DNA of 64,000 nucleotides from Microcaldota archaeon. Its GTDB lineage: Archaea; Micrarchaeota; Micrarchaeia; Anstonellales; JAGGVH01. Under the pieces are notes generated by a model, which was not told the DNA's origin, ran no database searches, and saw only the letters and a list, made by a program, of their open reading frames with translations. Shown here one piece after another: positions 50,979 to 62,985 of this stretch. Position 1 is the stretch's first letter; every line of letters starts with the position of its first letter. A program made the position numbers and the translations under genes. The stretch is from contig JAHKLX010000003.1 of the NCBI GenBank assembly GCA_020854835.1, positions 221,933-285,932 of the forward strand, read 5' to 3'.

Positions 50979-53900
50979 ATGAAATTTAGATTAGTTATGA
51001 TGTTGGCCTTAGCAGTTGGAATTATTTTCTTTTCAGGTTGTATTTCTCTTCCAGGTGAAGGATTAGGATATAACATTTTTGTAGATCCGGATGGAAATGC
51101 AGGAGTTTATGGGGAACCTCCTCAAATCTGCGACAGTCTGACTTATGTTAGGAACGTCCGTATTGATGATTTTGGAGAGTTGATTTTACAAAATGGTTGT
51201 ACAATGATTGTTGAACCAGGAGGCGTTATAGAAATCAGAAGTGGAGTTTTGGTTATGGAACCAGGATCTCAAATAATCAGTGACAATGGAAATTATTATA
51301 TTTATGTACATGATCAAGGAAATCTGATTGTCAACGGTGGAACAATAGTAAACTGTGGGGACAAAAATTCAGTATATGAACATCTAAGAGGAATTTACAA
51401 CACTGGCACCTTTTCTGCAAATAATGCACATTTTATAAATTCTCCATTAATTCTTGAAAAATCAAATGTTGATATTAGCGATTCTTTTTTTTCAGGTTCT
51501 CATATCCCTATTAAAGTTATAAACTCAAATTTTATTTTTTCTAGAAATAACATTGAAGGTCTCGGTCCAAACAGTTTTGGTGTTTATGCAGTATACAACG
51601 ATGGAGCAGAATATACATTTGATGTTTTAGAAAACAATATACTTAATGTTTTAGAAGGTATCACTATAATTTCTGAAAGAACCGAACTAAGTTGTGATAA
51701 TGGGGTTGATGATGATGGCGACGGATTACTGGATTGTAACGATCCAGATTGTTTCAATGATCCTCTGTGCGCAGGACAAAGTTGTGGACTAGATCCAACA
51801 GTTTGTTCAGATCCAAATTGTCCGTATGCAGATATGATGGGTGTATGTTATTCAGATATTATTTGCAGCATGCCTTGTAATCCTCCTCCTCAAGAGTGTA
51901 CAGATACTGATGGGGGAATCAATCCACTTATGTATGGAGAGGTTTTTTATCAGACCCAAATGCACTCAGATCATTGTATAGATCCTTACGTTCTTGGTGA
52001 ATTTTACTGCGATATAAACAACACCCCTGCAATTGCCATTGTTGATTGTGGGGCAGTGATGAATAATGGAATTTGTGAAAATGGTGTTTGTGTTGAACAA
52101 CAACCAAACTGTGTGTATACTCCCCAAGTATGTTCTAATCAAGGATGCGAGTATCATAACCCTGTTGATAATGGATGTTATGCAGATGAAAACTGTAATC
52201 CTTGCCAGCCCCAACAACAGTGTCAGCAAACTCAACAATGTACAGACCTCTGTGCCCAACAAGGACACACAGCTGGCTTTTCTGACGGTTCAGAAGATCA
52301 AAATGGCAATTTAATCTGTTTCTCGTCAGATAAATGCACACCTGCTTCTATCTGCCAAGAGCAACATTCCCCAGTGGATTGTGAAGGTCAACAAGTCCAA
52401 TCGTGTTTTATGCCTGCTGCAGAATGCGATCAATACACAGCAATGGCTGCTACAGGTTTGGCGTTTCATTCAGCAGAAGGTTATCAATGTATATTTGCTG
52501 CAACTGGATGTACAAATGGACAACAATGCACTCCCCCTCAACAATCAGTTTGTGGAAATGGAGTGTTTGAAGAAGGAGAAGAATGTGAATCAAACAATCA
52601 CTGTGCCGATAATCACGAGTGTATAAATTGTCAATGCGTTTCTTTGCCTGCAGGTTGTTATGGTTCTGCCACATCATGTTCAAAAATGGTGGATTTAGCC
52701 AATTGTCAAGAACAACAAGGTTGCAGTTTAAGTGAAAGTTTTGACTATTCTTGCTGTTTGAACGAATGTCCAACAGATCCTTCTTCAGATGAAAAATGTT
52801 GGATATCTTCCTCTAATGGAGAATGCACACACAACACCCTTAATTGCGAAGGTCCTGCATATAACGTTTGTGAAGGAGTAGCAACAAGGTGTGATAATAT
52901 AAGTGATGTAAATATCTGTGATATGCAAAGCGGGTGTTACTATTGGTACGATGAACCAAAAGTTTCAAAATATTCAACAATTTATTTAAGCGGAAATGAT
53001 ATATTTGCCTATGACTTTTATGGAATCCAATTAGCACCTTCATGTATTCATGATGCTGTGTCTTGCCCAGAAGAAGGGTGTAATTATTTTAATCCGAATG
53101 ATGGAATGTGTTATGCGGATGAAAGTTGTAATGAATGTGCTCCACCCCTTCCATCCTGTGAATCAAATTCCCAGGCATGTCCGGATCCAAGTTGCAATTT
53201 TTATAATCCGACTGATGGAAAATGTTATGCAGATGATTTTTGTAATCTTTGTCAACAACAATGTGTTGAAGTTGCCAATTGTAAACCTTGGTGCGGACCT
53301 TGCTATACTAACGATAATGGGGAATCCTTATATGGTGATGCTAACTGTGAATCACTATGTTCAACTCCTGAAAGTTGTGCAAACAAAATGGAGACCGCAT
53401 CCTGTGAAGAAATTCAAGATCCTGAATTGTGTTCAAATTCATTTATTCCAAGTTCTCAATTTCCTGCTATAACTTGTACATGGGATAAAGCCAACGACTT
53501 ATGTACTATATTTGGTGCTTGTGTTCCGGTTGAGGACTGTGCGGATAACATTGATAATGATGCCGATGGATTAATTGATTGTAACGATCCAGATTGTTCA
53601 ACTCATCCAGTTTGCACCAAACCAGTTTGCGGAAACGCAATATTAGAAGGGGGAGAACAATGCGAAGATGGGTTTGAGTGTGCAGGTGGCATGGTATGTG
53701 AAAATTGTCAATGTATCGAACAACAACAATGCCAGCAAACTCAACAATGCACAGATTATTGTGCCCAATGGGCACACACGGCTGGTTTTTCTGACGGTTC
53801 AGTTGATCAAAATGGTGATTTAATCTGTTTCTCGTCAGATAAATGCACACCTGATTCCATTTGTCAAGAGCAACATTTCCCAGTGGCTTGTGAAGGAGAC

Positions 53901-56300
53901 CAAATACAATCATGTTTTATGCCTGCTGCAGAATGCGATCAATACACAGCAATGGCTGCTGCAGGTTCGGTATTTTATTCGAGTGCAGGTTATCAATGTA
54001 TATTTGATGCGAATGGATGTAGGAATGGAGAACAATGCACTCCCCCTCAACAATCAGTTTGTGGAAACGGAATGTTAGAAGAAGGAGAGGAATGTGAAAC
54101 TGCTGCAGAATGTCATATGCTTTATGGATATCCTGAAAGCTATATCTGTCAGAATTGTGTATGTGTTGAACAACAATGCCAGGATTCTGACGGTGGATCG
54201 GAGGCTTTCACAAAAGGCATTGTAACTGTGGGGCTAAACACATGGACTGACTATTGCGAAAATGATAACATACTAAAGGAATACTACTGTAAAGCCACAG
54301 GGGATTCTGTTGCTGATACAACTTTCAACTGTTCTTTATATGGTATGATATGTTTGGATGGTGCGTGTACTGCAGCTCCAAAGTGCTCTGAATTAGGAAG
54401 TCCTTGCGATCCTACAAACGATAATTGTTGTGAAGGTTCAGAATGTATCGTTGGAATTTGCCAGGAAAAATCTCAAAACGAAATATGTGGCGACGGCGTA
54501 GACAATGATGGCAATGGTTTCACTGATTGTGCAGACAGAACATGTGTAGATAATGGAGAGTGCAATTATCCAACCCCTGGGAACAACAATTTAAATTTAA
54601 GAGTCCGCGTAAATATTATAGAATCACTATCTGTAGGCATTTCTCTTGACGTTAACAATGCTCGAATTTTAGGAAATAGAATAGCGGGAAAGGGGAATAC
54701 GATAGGAATTACAGTAAGAGGCACAAAACACATAATAAGCAATAACATTATGTGTGAAGGAATTGCAGATCCAATACAAACAATATCTAATGTACAAAAC
54801 GAATATACTGGTAACACTTGTACTGGGCCCTACTGTGATATTCCTTGCCAAGGCCAAGAAGAAATTTGTGATAATAATATAGATGATAATGGAAATGGTT
54901 TGATAGATTGTAATGATCCTGAATGTGAGAATAGGTCTTGTGGGAATAATATGGTTTGCCAAAATGGGAAGTGCATACCAGAATCTGTTTGTGAACCAAA
55001 TGCTGATTGTGAAGGAGTTTGTGGATATAATTCTGTTGAAGCATATGTTACTTCTCCATCACCTGTTCAAATAGGAAATGTAGTTTGTGATAATGGTCCA
55101 GATAGTACTAAAGGAGTATTCTTTATACATGCTCTAGAAGGCACTGGCAATGTTGAATTTGTTTCAGAAGAAGAATATTTGCTTGGGAAGGATTGGAAAG
55201 AAGGAAAAGTAGATGGTACTGCAGATTATTATGTGTTTTGTATAGATATGCCCTTAGATGCCAACCAAATTATCCCAAGAGCAACTATGTATGCGTCTTC
55301 CAAGACAAATCTACGTACTTGCAATGATGTAAAAGAAGCAGGTGTGAAGAATTGCTATGCTGCAGGCAATGTCCCAGTTCTATTGGGTAGAGAAAAAGAC
55401 AATTTCGAATTCAATAATGTTTTCAATGACACATTTAAAGTTGCTGCAGGGTATTCTCAACCATATATCAACTATACTACTGTGGATGTTCCTATGGTAG
55501 GATTTTCAAATAACAACGGCATATCTTGTTATGCAGATCCAGGATGTTCTCAAATTTGTGTTCCAGAAGTCGAATGTGATCCAAACCGAATCTGTGCACT
55601 CGGAGAAGAACTTCGAGGAGCATGCGGAAAAGGGACCTGTGAAGTACCTTATGAATTTTCAGAGGTATGTGTTATAAAATCAGAAATATCTCTAGACCAA
55701 TGTAAAAACTATAATGAGATTTATTTCTATATGCCAGGAGAAAATATGTGTGCTTTAATTGTTAATCAAGAAAAGTGTGGAGAAATTAAAGGAGAATATG
55801 AATCTGCTCCTGCTGGTGAACCTGCAGAAGCTTATTTATGTGGCTGTACTGTCTGTGGTGATGGCATAATTGAAGAAGGAGAAGAATGTGGGGAGCCAGG
55901 ATTAATATGTGGCGGGGATCTTGAATGCAAAAATTGTAAATGCGTTCCTCCTTTAGATTCTGATGGTGACGGGATACCTGATAGTGTTGACAATTGTATT
56001 CTTGAACCAAACTCTGACCAACTAGACACTGATGGTGATGGAATTGGGGATGCATGTGACAACTGTCCATTTGTTCACAATTTAGACCAGATGGATTCAG
56101 ATGGTGATGGAATTGGAGATGCTTGTGATTCATGTCCGGATGAAATAGACTGTGATGGCGACGGAATTTGTGATGGTCCGGGGATATCTGACTGTGAAGG
56201 ATATGTTACGAGGGAAGATGGGACAAAGGTTTATGTTTACATACCAAACTATTGTTATGATGAACCTGTTAAACAAGGTGAAACTATATATAAGGACTAA
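50979..56300 (+). CDS. Giant cysteine-rich surface lipoprotein with thrombospondin-3-like repeats
   Basis: A 1,773-residue protein. The N-terminus [21 protein letters not shown] looks like a lipoprotein signal (FSGC lipobox). After ~60 residues comes a beta-helix-like region to ~220. Then there are mosaic Cys repeats: four copies of a Ca-binding-like [20 protein letters not shown] unit (about 241, 853, 1169, 1296), four copies of [14 protein letters not shown] (about 524, 883, 1027, 1625) and two copies of a ~130-residue unit including [18 protein letters not shown]. Residues ~1660-1740 are thrombospondin type 3-like ([15 protein letters not shown]). No C-terminal anchor is seen. It shares units with the giant protein downstream and probably forms its partner. 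There is no strong Shine-Dalgarno; the start follows GAGGTAATAAAT. Confidence 0.85.
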   Translation: MKFRLVMMLALAVGIIFFSGCISLPGEGLGYNIFVDPDGNAGVYGEPPQICDSLTYVRNVRIDDFGELILQNGCTMIVEPGGVIEIRSGVLVMEPGSQIISDNGNYYIYVHDQGNLIVNGGTIVNCGDKNSVYEHLRGIYNTGTFSANNAHFINSPLILEKSNVDISDSFFSGSHIPIKVINSNFIFSRNNIEGLGPNSFGVYAVYNDGAEYTFDVLENNILNVLEGITIISERTELSCDNGVDDDGDGLLDCNDPDCFNDPLCAGQSCGLDPTVCSDPNCPYADMMGVCYSDIICSMPCNPPPQECTDTDGGINPLMYGEVFYQTQMHSDHCIDPYVLGEFYCDINNTPAIAIVDCGAVMNNGICENGVCVEQQPNCVYTPQVCSNQGCEYHNPVDNGCYADENCNPCQPQQQCQQTQQCTDLCAQQGHTAGFSDGSEDQNGNLICFSSDKCTPASICQEQHSPVDCEGQQVQSCFMPAAECDQYTAMAATGLAFHSAEGYQCIFAATGCTNGQQCTPPQQSVCGNGVFEEGEECESNNHCADNHECINCQCVSLPAGCYGSATSCSKMVDLANCQEQQGCSLSESFDYSCCLNECPTDPSSDEKCWISSSNGECTHNTLNCEGPAYNVCEGVATRCDNISDVNICDMQSGCYYWYDEPKVSKYSTIYLSGNDIFAYDFYGIQLAPSCIHDAVSCPEEGCNYFNPNDGMCYADESCNECAPPLPSCESNSQACPDPSCNFYNPTDGKCYADDFCNLCQQQCVEVANCKPWCGPCYTNDNGESLYGDANCESLCSTPESCANKMETASCEEIQDPELCSNSFIPSSQFPAITCTWDKANDLCTIFGACVPVEDCADNIDNDADGLIDCNDPDCSTHPVCTKPVCGNAILEGGEQCEDGFECAGGMVCENCQCIEQQQCQQTQQCTDYCAQWAHTAGFSDGSVDQNGDLICFSSDKCTPDSICQEQHFPVACEGDQIQSCFMPAAECDQYTAMAAAGSVFYSSAGYQCIFDANGCRNGEQCTPPQQSVCGNGMLEEGEECETAAECHMLYGYPESYICQNCVCVEQQCQDSDGGSEAFTKGIVTVGLNTWTDYCENDNILKEYYCKATGDSVADTTFNCSLYGMICLDGACTAAPKCSELGSPCDPTNDNCCEGSECIVGICQEKSQNEICGDGVDNDGNGFTDCADRTCVDNGECNYPTPGNNNLNLRVRVNIIESLSVGISLDVNNARILGNRIAGKGNTIGITVRGTKHIISNNIMCEGIADPIQTISNVQNEYTGNTCTGPYCDIPCQGQEEICDNNIDDNGNGLIDCNDPECENRSCGNNMVCQNGKCIPESVCEPNADCEGVCGYNSVEAYVTSPSPVQIGNVVCDNGPDSTKGVFFIHALEGTGNVEFVSEEEYLLGKDWKEGKVDGTADYYVFCIDMPLDANQIIPRATMYASSKTNLRTCNDVKEAGVKNCYAAGNVPVLLGREKDNFEFNNVFNDTFKVAAGYSQPYINYTTVDVPMVGFSNNNGISCYADPGCSQICVPEVECDPNRICALGEELRGACGKGTCEVPYEFSEVCVIKSEISLDQCKNYNEIYFYMPGENMCALIVNQEKCGEIKGEYESAPAGEPAEAYLCGCTVCGDGIIEEGEECGEPGLICGGDLECKNCKCVPPLDSDGDGIPDSVDNCILEPNSDQLDTDGDGIGDACDNCPFVHNLDQMDSDGDGIGDACDSCPDEIDCDGDGICDGPGISDCEGYVTREDGTKVYVYIPNYCYDEPVKQGETIYKD
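52213..54110 (+). repeat. ~400-bp direct repeat inside the giant lipoprotein gene
   Basis: The block 52213-52600 (from CAACAACAGTGTCAGCAAAC) recurs at 53727-54100 with high identity, including long identical runs such as TTAATCTGTTTCTCGTCAGA and CAGAATGCGATCAATACACA. A third copy of its second half is at 56924-57080 in the next gene, and a more diverged one at 57097-57310. Confidence 0.85.
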
Positions 56301-56320
56301 TATTTATGGGGTAGATTAAT

Positions 56321-59300
56321 ATGGAAAAAAGAAAATATTTTACATTTGCGTTGTTGATAATCTTTGGATTATTAGTTTTTGGAAACACTATTTATGCACA
56401 AAATTGTGTAGGAGAAAACGGCTTCTGTGATCCAAACCACCCTTGTTGTGAGGGTTTAGAATGCTCTGCTGCAACTGGGACATGTGCAAAAGCTGCACCA
56501 AAAGTCAATTGTCAAATTACTACATCTATTGATTCGGGACTACCGGAACAAAAATTCACTATATCTGGCCAGGGTTATTTGACAGGTGATACAAATGAAC
56601 CCATTAATATATCTAGCTCTGATATTCAAGGCAACGTTTGTATAGAGCCATTAGACATTTTTCCGTGTTCAAACGAGGGCACATTTACCAAAGAAGTAAA
56701 GATTCTTCCATCTGCAATGGGTTATTGCAACATCAATTCTAAAGGTCTTCAATCTACATGTGAGGCATCGAAACAAATAACAATTTTACAACAATCAGTT
56801 TGCGGAAACGCAATATTAGAAGGGGGAGAAGAATGTGAATCAAATGAGGACTGTGGTGATGCCACCCTAAAATGTGAAAACTGCCAATGCGTGCCCATCG
56901 GGCCCGTCCCTACTGCAATCTGCCAAGGACAGGAAATACAATCATGTTTTGTAACTGCTGCAGAATGCGATCCATACACAGCAATGGCTGCTACAGGTTT
57001 GGCGTTTTATTCAGCAGAAGGTTATCAATGTATATTTGATGCAAACGGATGTACAAATGGGGAACAATGCATTCAACCACTCCCTCTGCCAAAAAATCCT
57101 TGTCAAGGAGACCAAGTCCAGTCATGTAGTTTTACTGCAGCAGAATGCGCAGAATTAAACGCAAAATTTACAAGTGGCGAAATCAGTGGTGTTTATTCTA
57201 CAAACGGAATTCAATGTGATTTAATTTCCTGTAGCGACGGAACTGCCTGCACTCTGCCCCAACAAGCAGTTTGCGGAAACGGAGTGTTAGAAGCAGGAGA
57301 AGAATGCGAATCACAAAATGATTGTTTTTTGAATGGTTTGGGTCCAGAATATGAGTGCGTAAACTGCCAATGCGTTTTAAGCACTAATCCTCCTCTCCCT
57401 ACAGGAAATGGTAGCATTGAATTTAAAATTATAGAAGCGTGTACGAATTCATTAGTTTTTGTTAATAATAATATAAAGTTTAGTAGAGTTGTAAATACCA
57501 ACGAACTTTTAATTTCACAAAGGGATAGCGGATCTTATAAGAAATACGTGGATTTGGGTCAAGGCGAATATGTAGCTGAAATAACACAACCCGGTTATAT
57601 GCCCACAAGACTTGTTAAATCACTTGCTCCCGGACAATCATTATCTGAAGTTATAATTTTAACACCTATTAATGGCTGTCCCCCTCAACAAAAAATATGT
57701 TTGGAGAATATAGCATGTAATTATGATACTGATTGTGGTTCTGGAAGATGTGTTTTTGAAAACAGCGATTCATCCCTTCCATCGCCAACAATAGTTATCA
57801 AAAGTCAAACCAACATCAATTCATACGAAGATTGTAAAGATCCCAGGTTGAGTATTTTATTTGAGGGAAATCTTCCTTTGGAGGATATAAGATATGATAC
57901 TCATGGATGTTTATATTATTATCAAAAAGATCCCACAATTTATCCCGTAATCGCAGCAAAAACTCAAGAAACACTTTCATTTTTACAAAATAATTATCCC
58001 AATGAATATTTAGGATATTATACTGAGGGCCGTAAAATTGGTCAGTGTAAATGTAATAATGTTTGTTATGATGCTGATGGGGGCAACAAGCCTTATATGT
58101 TTGGAAGTGTTCTTCAAGGGGGCAACCGTATCACAGATTTTTGTATTGATAATGCTTTAGTTGAATATTATTGTGAAGAAAACAATGTGGCTAAAAAATT
58201 ATGGAATTGTGCTTCAATGAAAGATGAAAACGGAAACAGCTATATCTGCTCTGGTGGTGCTTGTGTTTTACAACAAACATGTTATCCTATTGGTTCAACA
58301 GTTTCATCTTCAAAATCTTGCGAGGATGCCAAATCAAGGTGTTGTGCAGAACAGCCAATTAATGCAGAATGCAAATCTTATTACAAACCTCTTACAACTT
58401 CAGCAACTCAAATTTATAACTCAAACATATTTACCTATACTTGTGAAGAAAAGAAAACCGGATGTTATGTTTACAACAATCAGAATAACTGTGAAGCAAA
58501 CAATTGTTTGTGGCTTGCAGCGCAGCCCGCAACTGAAATTTGTTCAATTAATTATGCAGCATTAGAAACTGCCCACAAAAACTGTTTACAACTTTCTAAA
58601 GATATGTGCAATTCAGAAGATTTGTGCTGGTTTGATTCGCACAAGTGTGTAGCTGATAAAGATAAATTTTATAACATTTGTTCTCAACTTTCTGCCGATA
58701 ACTGTAAGAATGAACTATGTAAATTAACATATCAACCTAGTGTAGGATATTGTGTTGAAAGAGGTATTGGTTTCCCTGCCTCTTGTATGATCTCTTCTGT
58801 ATTGTATGATAAATGTCCTTTAACTGGATCGCCAGGTTATGTTAACAGTGAAGGATGTCCTACCTGTGCCCATGACGGATTTTGCGATCCTGATTGTCCA
58901 AACGGAACTGATGCAGATTGCTGTAACGATATATCATCATGTTCTGAAAGCAAGATATGTCAACCACGTATTTATGGGAATGTTATAGGTTGCAATGCCT
59001 TGCCTCTTGCTTCAGAAGTACATGTTTATAACTCAAAAGGAAGACTTGTTGAAACTTTTTACACTGACAACAAGGGTAAGTTCGTGTTCAATTCTCCGGT
59101 TTGTGGAAATATGTCATTAAATATTATTCCTATTGATAGCGAGGAGTATTCTCCTGCTTCAATTACTTTATCCCTTCTACCAAAAGCTGAACATAATCTA
59201 GAAGCAATTCAATTATACCTTAAAAATGGGGATGAATGCCCTGTTTGTGAGCTCACTTCAAGATGCTCTGGAGTGGAGGAGTTATGTGTGAAATCTCCAA

Positions 59301-62209
59301 CTCTTCCAGATTGCTCAATGTTTAAAACAGAACAGCAATGCAAGGGAGGATGTATCTGGAACAAAGTTTCAAACACCTGTACATTCCCCTCATGTGACAT
59401 ATCTAATAGTGTGGAAGAATGTAAAGGAAGACCGGGTTGCGATTGGTTGCAGTCAGGATATTCACTATCTAATGGAGAAGAAGACTGTTTTATTGATGAT
59501 TTATGTACACAACCATATGTCTCCCCAATTTGTGTTGATTTAGATGATCCAAAAACTTGGGGCAAAAATTTGATTAAGGATGATGAAGGAGTTTTTCATA
59601 TATTGAATAATACAATAACATTGTGTCCTGGAGAATATTTGGTCGAATCAAAAAATGGTTTGCCTGCGTTTGTTTTTGGACCTGCTTCTCCAGATTCTGA
59701 ATTAATTTTAGATTGTTCGTTTGCATCAATAATTGGACATGATGGAGAAGGTAATAGGGGAGATATAGGAATTATGATGCCCCCTCTCCCTACGCACAAA
59801 GTTTCTATTAAAAGGTGCTTTATCAAAAATTTTAGTGTTGGTGTTGTTTCTGGAACAAGCGTTCCACCAGATATCACTATTGCACAGCCCAACCTAATAT
59901 CTACTCAAATCACTAATTGTGATATTGGCTTGGCATTTCTATCTGCGAGGGGAGGTTTTGGAATTGCACCAGATGGGAACTTTTATGTTATTGCACCTGT
60001 AGGATCTAATTTGGGCATTGATATGGAGTTTGCAAATCCTCCTGTGGGAACGAATCCTATTGACGATCCTGCTTATGCGAGCATATCGTTGATAACTATA
60101 GAGGGTGGAAAAATAGAAGGAGATGCATTTTCTGTTTTAGGATTTGGCAAGAATTCTATTTTAACAGCTAAAAAAACCTCTTTCTCTGGTTTATTGAATG
60201 TACCAAACACCTATCTATCGTTGTGTACTGTTGAAGGAAAACAGATTTCCGATACATTAGATTCAAATTTTGGTATGTTTAACATAGGCGATAAAAAAAC
60301 CCCCCAAATAATTGGTCAAGATTCAAAAGATAAAGGAGTAGATGGGATAATGCATGATTTATCTCCTGATAAAACTATTTCTGGAAAAAGTGGAGTTTTT
60401 GAAAATATAATAGTAACTAATATAGACAAAACTCAAAAAATCCACACGCATGATGAAGATAATTCTGTCACATACACAGATTTTGAATTTAAAGAAGGCA
60501 GGAATTCATTACAAATAAGTGAGTTTACACCCGGACAAGACATTCCTTCATCAGCAGTTTTCATAGGTGATGTTGCAGGTGTTGATTCTCAATATTTCAA
60601 AAATGCGGTTCCAGGGCCCATAACCATCAAGAACTTTATCAAGGCATGCGACAATTCCTTAAAGATTTACAGAACACCAAATCTAGTAAAAACCTATAAT
60701 GAGGTTATGCAAGGTGAAGAATGTAGAATATGTGGTAATACAGAGGTTCCAGCTACTGATAACTGTTGTCAAATAATTTCCTGCAACGAAAGGGAAGTTA
60801 CTTTCATACCGCCTACCTATTCAACTTATGGTGCTGGAAATCCTTATGCACCCATGATTAACAATGTTTCCATTTCCCCCTCTTCTCCCAATAGTGATAG
60901 CACTTTAATATGTACTGCATCTGCTTTCGATTTAAATAATGAAAAAGTTACTTTGGAATTCAATTGGTATTTAAATGACATTCCTGTTCCTGCATTTGAA
61001 TCATCTGTAGTTTGTGATGCAGATTCAGAATGTCAGTCCCTCACTATTCCATCGACAGATATAACCTCAGGAGATCTATGGACTTGTTCTGTTAGAGCAG
61101 ATGATGGGGAATATTATTCAGATTGGGAAAGTACTTCAGTGTCCATTACTCCATCTCCGCAAAGACCTGGAAGAGACAGAGGTTCTTCAGATGGCAGTAC
61201 AAGAACGCAGGAAGAACAAGAACAAAGTTTCAATGTAGTTCTATCCTCAACGTGTGCAAACCAACAAATAACTGTAACTGTTTCTGATGGTTCAGCTAGA
61301 ATTGCTGGGGCACTTATAAATTTTGATAATACCTTATCACAATTATCAAATGCAAATGGCCAAGCCACTTTCACACTCAACTCTGGTCAACACTCAATAA
61401 ATGTTGTTAAGTCTGGATACACTGCATATTCTGCAATAATCACATTTGCAGATTGTACTGTACCAACAACATTATGCGAATGTGCCACACATCATTATTG
61501 TGCTTCTGATGAATATTGTGATGGATGTTCTTGCAGAATGTTAGTATGTCCTGAAGGACAAATTCCTATTAATCATGTATGCACTTTACCCTCTGAATGT
61601 ACCCAAAATACAGATTGTGCAGAACATGAAATCTGTGATGAGGATATTTGTGTTGTATTAGAATGTGCATGCGGGACAGTCAAAAATCATGAATGTATAC
61701 CCTATGAATGTTGTGAAGATATAGACTGTTTATCTAATCAATTTTGCTATGATTTTGAGTGTTATGAGGTTCAATCTGGTGAAACTGTTGAAGCAACAAA
61801 AGAAAATATAAAATATGTATTATTCGCTATTAATGAACTTGAGTGGGAATTAAATGATTACATATCCAAAAACAGAGTGAACGAAGAGACTGCAGAAGAG
61901 ATAAAAAATCTTTTGAATCAAGCCAAAGAAAAATTAAAACAAGGCGAATATCAAGAAGCTTTGAGTTTAATAAACCAAGCAAAAGTTAAACTTCCTCCAA
62001 GGAGTGAAGATTATTTAGGAGTTTTTGTTTTACTGGCTTTGATATTGGTTTTAGTTTTTATATCTACAAAGATTTCAGAAGCAAGGGCATCTCCCTCTCC
62101 AAAAGAAGAAAAACCGATTAAACAAAAGATTTCAAAACCGAAAACTTCAAAAAAAGTAAAACCCAAACCCAAAAGAAAACCAGTTCAAAAAAAGAGAAAG
62201 AAAAAATAA
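56321..62209 (+). CDS. Giant cysteine-rich membrane-anchored surface protein
   Basis: A 1,962-residue protein with a signal peptide (ALLIIFGLLVFGNTIYA). Order of parts: CCEGLECSAATGTC-type knots (to ~60), [14 protein letters not shown] at ~160, the shared [20 protein letters not shown] unit (~205-255) and a diverged copy (~260-320), CGNGVLEAGEECES (~320), two carboxypeptidase-regulatory-like domains (about 365-450 and 885-960), many Cys-rich linkers, a beta-helix-like region (~1080-1400), an Ig-like domain (~1510-1600), another CNA/PEGA-like domain (~1640-1715), an HxxCxxDxxC-type region, a helical stalk (LLNQAKEKLKQGEYQEALSL), a membrane helix (LGVFVLLALILVLVFIS) and a Lys-rich tail. It starts 20 bp after the giant lipoprotein. 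A contact or adhesion role is inferred. Confidence 0.85.
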   Translation: MEKRKYFTFALLIIFGLLVFGNTIYAQNCVGENGFCDPNHPCCEGLECSAATGTCAKAAPKVNCQITTSIDSGLPEQKFTISGQGYLTGDTNEPINISSSDIQGNVCIEPLDIFPCSNEGTFTKEVKILPSAMGYCNINSKGLQSTCEASKQITILQQSVCGNAILEGGEECESNEDCGDATLKCENCQCVPIGPVPTAICQGQEIQSCFVTAAECDPYTAMAATGLAFYSAEGYQCIFDANGCTNGEQCIQPLPLPKNPCQGDQVQSCSFTAAECAELNAKFTSGEISGVYSTNGIQCDLISCSDGTACTLPQQAVCGNGVLEAGEECESQNDCFLNGLGPEYECVNCQCVLSTNPPLPTGNGSIEFKIIEACTNSLVFVNNNIKFSRVVNTNELLISQRDSGSYKKYVDLGQGEYVAEITQPGYMPTRLVKSLAPGQSLSEVIILTPINGCPPQQKICLENIACNYDTDCGSGRCVFENSDSSLPSPTIVIKSQTNINSYEDCKDPRLSILFEGNLPLEDIRYDTHGCLYYYQKDPTIYPVIAAKTQETLSFLQNNYPNEYLGYYTEGRKIGQCKCNNVCYDADGGNKPYMFGSVLQGGNRITDFCIDNALVEYYCEENNVAKKLWNCASMKDENGNSYICSGGACVLQQTCYPIGSTVSSSKSCEDAKSRCCAEQPINAECKSYYKPLTTSATQIYNSNIFTYTCEEKKTGCYVYNNQNNCEANNCLWLAAQPATEICSINYAALETAHKNCLQLSKDMCNSEDLCWFDSHKCVADKDKFYNICSQLSADNCKNELCKLTYQPSVGYCVERGIGFPASCMISSVLYDKCPLTGSPGYVNSEGCPTCAHDGFCDPDCPNGTDADCCNDISSCSESKICQPRIYGNVIGCNALPLASEVHVYNSKGRLVETFYTDNKGKFVFNSPVCGNMSLNIIPIDSEEYSPASITLSLLPKAEHNLEAIQLYLKNGDECPVCELTSRCSGVEELCVKSPTLPDCSMFKTEQQCKGGCIWNKVSNTCTFPSCDISNSVEECKGRPGCDWLQSGYSLSNGEEDCFIDDLCTQPYVSPICVDLDDPKTWGKNLIKDDEGVFHILNNTITLCPGEYLVESKNGLPAFVFGPASPDSELILDCSFASIIGHDGEGNRGDIGIMMPPLPTHKVSIKRCFIKNFSVGVVSGTSVPPDITIAQPNLISTQITNCDIGLAFLSARGGFGIAPDGNFYVIAPVGSNLGIDMEFANPPVGTNPIDDPAYASISLITIEGGKIEGDAFSVLGFGKNSILTAKKTSFSGLLNVPNTYLSLCTVEGKQISDTLDSNFGMFNIGDKKTPQIIGQDSKDKGVDGIMHDLSPDKTISGKSGVFENIIVTNIDKTQKIHTHDEDNSVTYTDFEFKEGRNSLQISEFTPGQDIPSSAVFIGDVAGVDSQYFKNAVPGPITIKNFIKACDNSLKIYRTPNLVKTYNEVMQGEECRICGNTEVPATDNCCQIISCNEREVTFIPPTYSTYGAGNPYAPMINNVSISPSSPNSDSTLICTASAFDLNNEKVTLEFNWYLNDIPVPAFESSVVCDADSECQSLTIPSTDITSGDLWTCSVRADDGEYYSDWESTSVSITPSPQRPGRDRGSSDGSTRTQEEQEQSFNVVLSSTCANQQITVTVSDGSARIAGALINFDNTLSQLSNANGQATFTLNSGQHSINVVKSGYTAYSAIITFADCTVPTTLCECATHHYCASDEYCDGCSCRMLVCPEGQIPINHVCTLPSECTQNTDCAEHEICDEDICVVLECACGTVKNHECIPYECCEDIDCLSNQFCYDFECYEVQSGETVEATKENIKYVLFAINELEWELNDYISKNRVNEETAEEIKNLLNQAKEKLKQGEYQEALSLINQAKVKLPPRSEDYLGVFVLLALILVLVFISTKISEARASPSPKEEKPIKQKISKPKTSKKVKPKPKRKPVQKKRKKK

Positions 62210-62230
62210 ATTTTCTTTTTTTATTTTTTA
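62210..62230 (+). terminator. T-rich terminator at the convergent giant-protein/SPFH junction
   Basis: TTTTCTTTTTTTATTTTTTA follows the stop of the giant gene and overlaps the 3' end of the opposite SPFH gene. Oligo-T runs terminate archaeal transcription. Confidence 0.45.
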
Positions 62231-62985
62231 CTTAAAAAATCTTGCAAACTTTTAAGCAAAGAAGGAGGAACTATGTAAATTTTCTTTTTTGATTGTTTGT
62301 CTGCAGATATATCTGTTAATGTTGACAACGTCCTCAAGTACATCGATCCTACTGTTTTATCAAAGTTTTTTGCAGCGTTACTGAAATTCTTAGAAGCTTC
62401 CAATTCCCCTTGGGATTTAATTATCAATCCTCTTTTTTCTCTTTCTGCTTCTGCCTGTCTCGCCATTGCTCGTTTCATTGACTCGGGCAATACAATATCT
62501 TGTATTTTAATTGATTCAATATCTATTCCCCAGTCATGCGCCATTTTATCAACAATTTTTTCAATACGTTCTGCAATTTCTATTCTTTCACTCAAAACTT
62601 GATCTAAGGTCATTGTACCTATTACATCTCTCAAGGCTGTCTGTGTATATGTTGAGACAGCGTGTCCAGGATCTTTGACATGCATTATAACTCTCCCAGG
62701 TTCTTTAACTTTGATGTATGCAACTCCATTTACATAGACAGAAACATTGTCTGCAGTTATAATTTCTTGTTTTGAGATGTTGATTGGTAAAGTTCTAGTA
62801 TTCGCAACAAAAACTTCATCTATAAATGGGATTGCAAAAAACAATCCGGGACCAACATCGCCTGCATATCTTCCCAAACGCAACCTCACTCCTCTTTCCC
62901 ATTGAACATTCATTCCAATGCCTAGGAAAGCAAATTTTTTTGATTTTATATTGGGGCCCATTGTTCTTCTAAACATATCACTCAC
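62221..62985 (-). CDS. SPFH/stomatin-family protein (second of pair)
   Basis: A 254-residue SPFH (band 7) protein. The SPFH core (VQWERGVRLRLGRYAGDVGPGLFFAIPF ... ITADNVSVYVNGVAYIKV) is followed by a helical tail with MKRAMARQAEAEREKRGLII. A recognisable membrane helix is missing at the N-terminus (FAFLGIG is too short), unlike its neighbour, so it may be held at the membrane by oligomerising with it. The start overlaps the stop of the first SPFH gene (ATGA at 62982-62985). Stomatins scaffold membrane microdomains and often work with a NfeD protein or protease, none of which is adjacent. Confidence 0.9.
   Translation of the reverse strand: MSDMFRRTMGPNIKSKKFAFLGIGMNVQWERGVRLRLGRYAGDVGPGLFFAIPFIDEVFVANTRTLPINISKQEIITADNVSVYVNGVAYIKVKEPGRVIMHVKDPGHAVSTYTQTALRDVIGTMTLDQVLSERIEIAERIEKIVDKMAHDWGIDIESIKIQDIVLPESMKRAMARQAEAEREKRGLIIKSQGELEASKNFSNAAKNFDKTVGSMYLRTLSTLTDISADKQSKKKIYIVPPSLLKSLQDFLSKK

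Noticed and set aside
51966..56133. Many antisense or shifted ORFs under the giant cysteine-rich genes
   Set aside because: They are low-complexity His/Leu/Gln or Ile-rich translations produced by the repetitive coding strand, with no ribosome sites.
51699..57310. Repeats that might be taken for a CRISPR array
   Set aside because: The repeats keep the reading frame, vary in length and spacing, and encode cysteine modules; there are no regular spacers.
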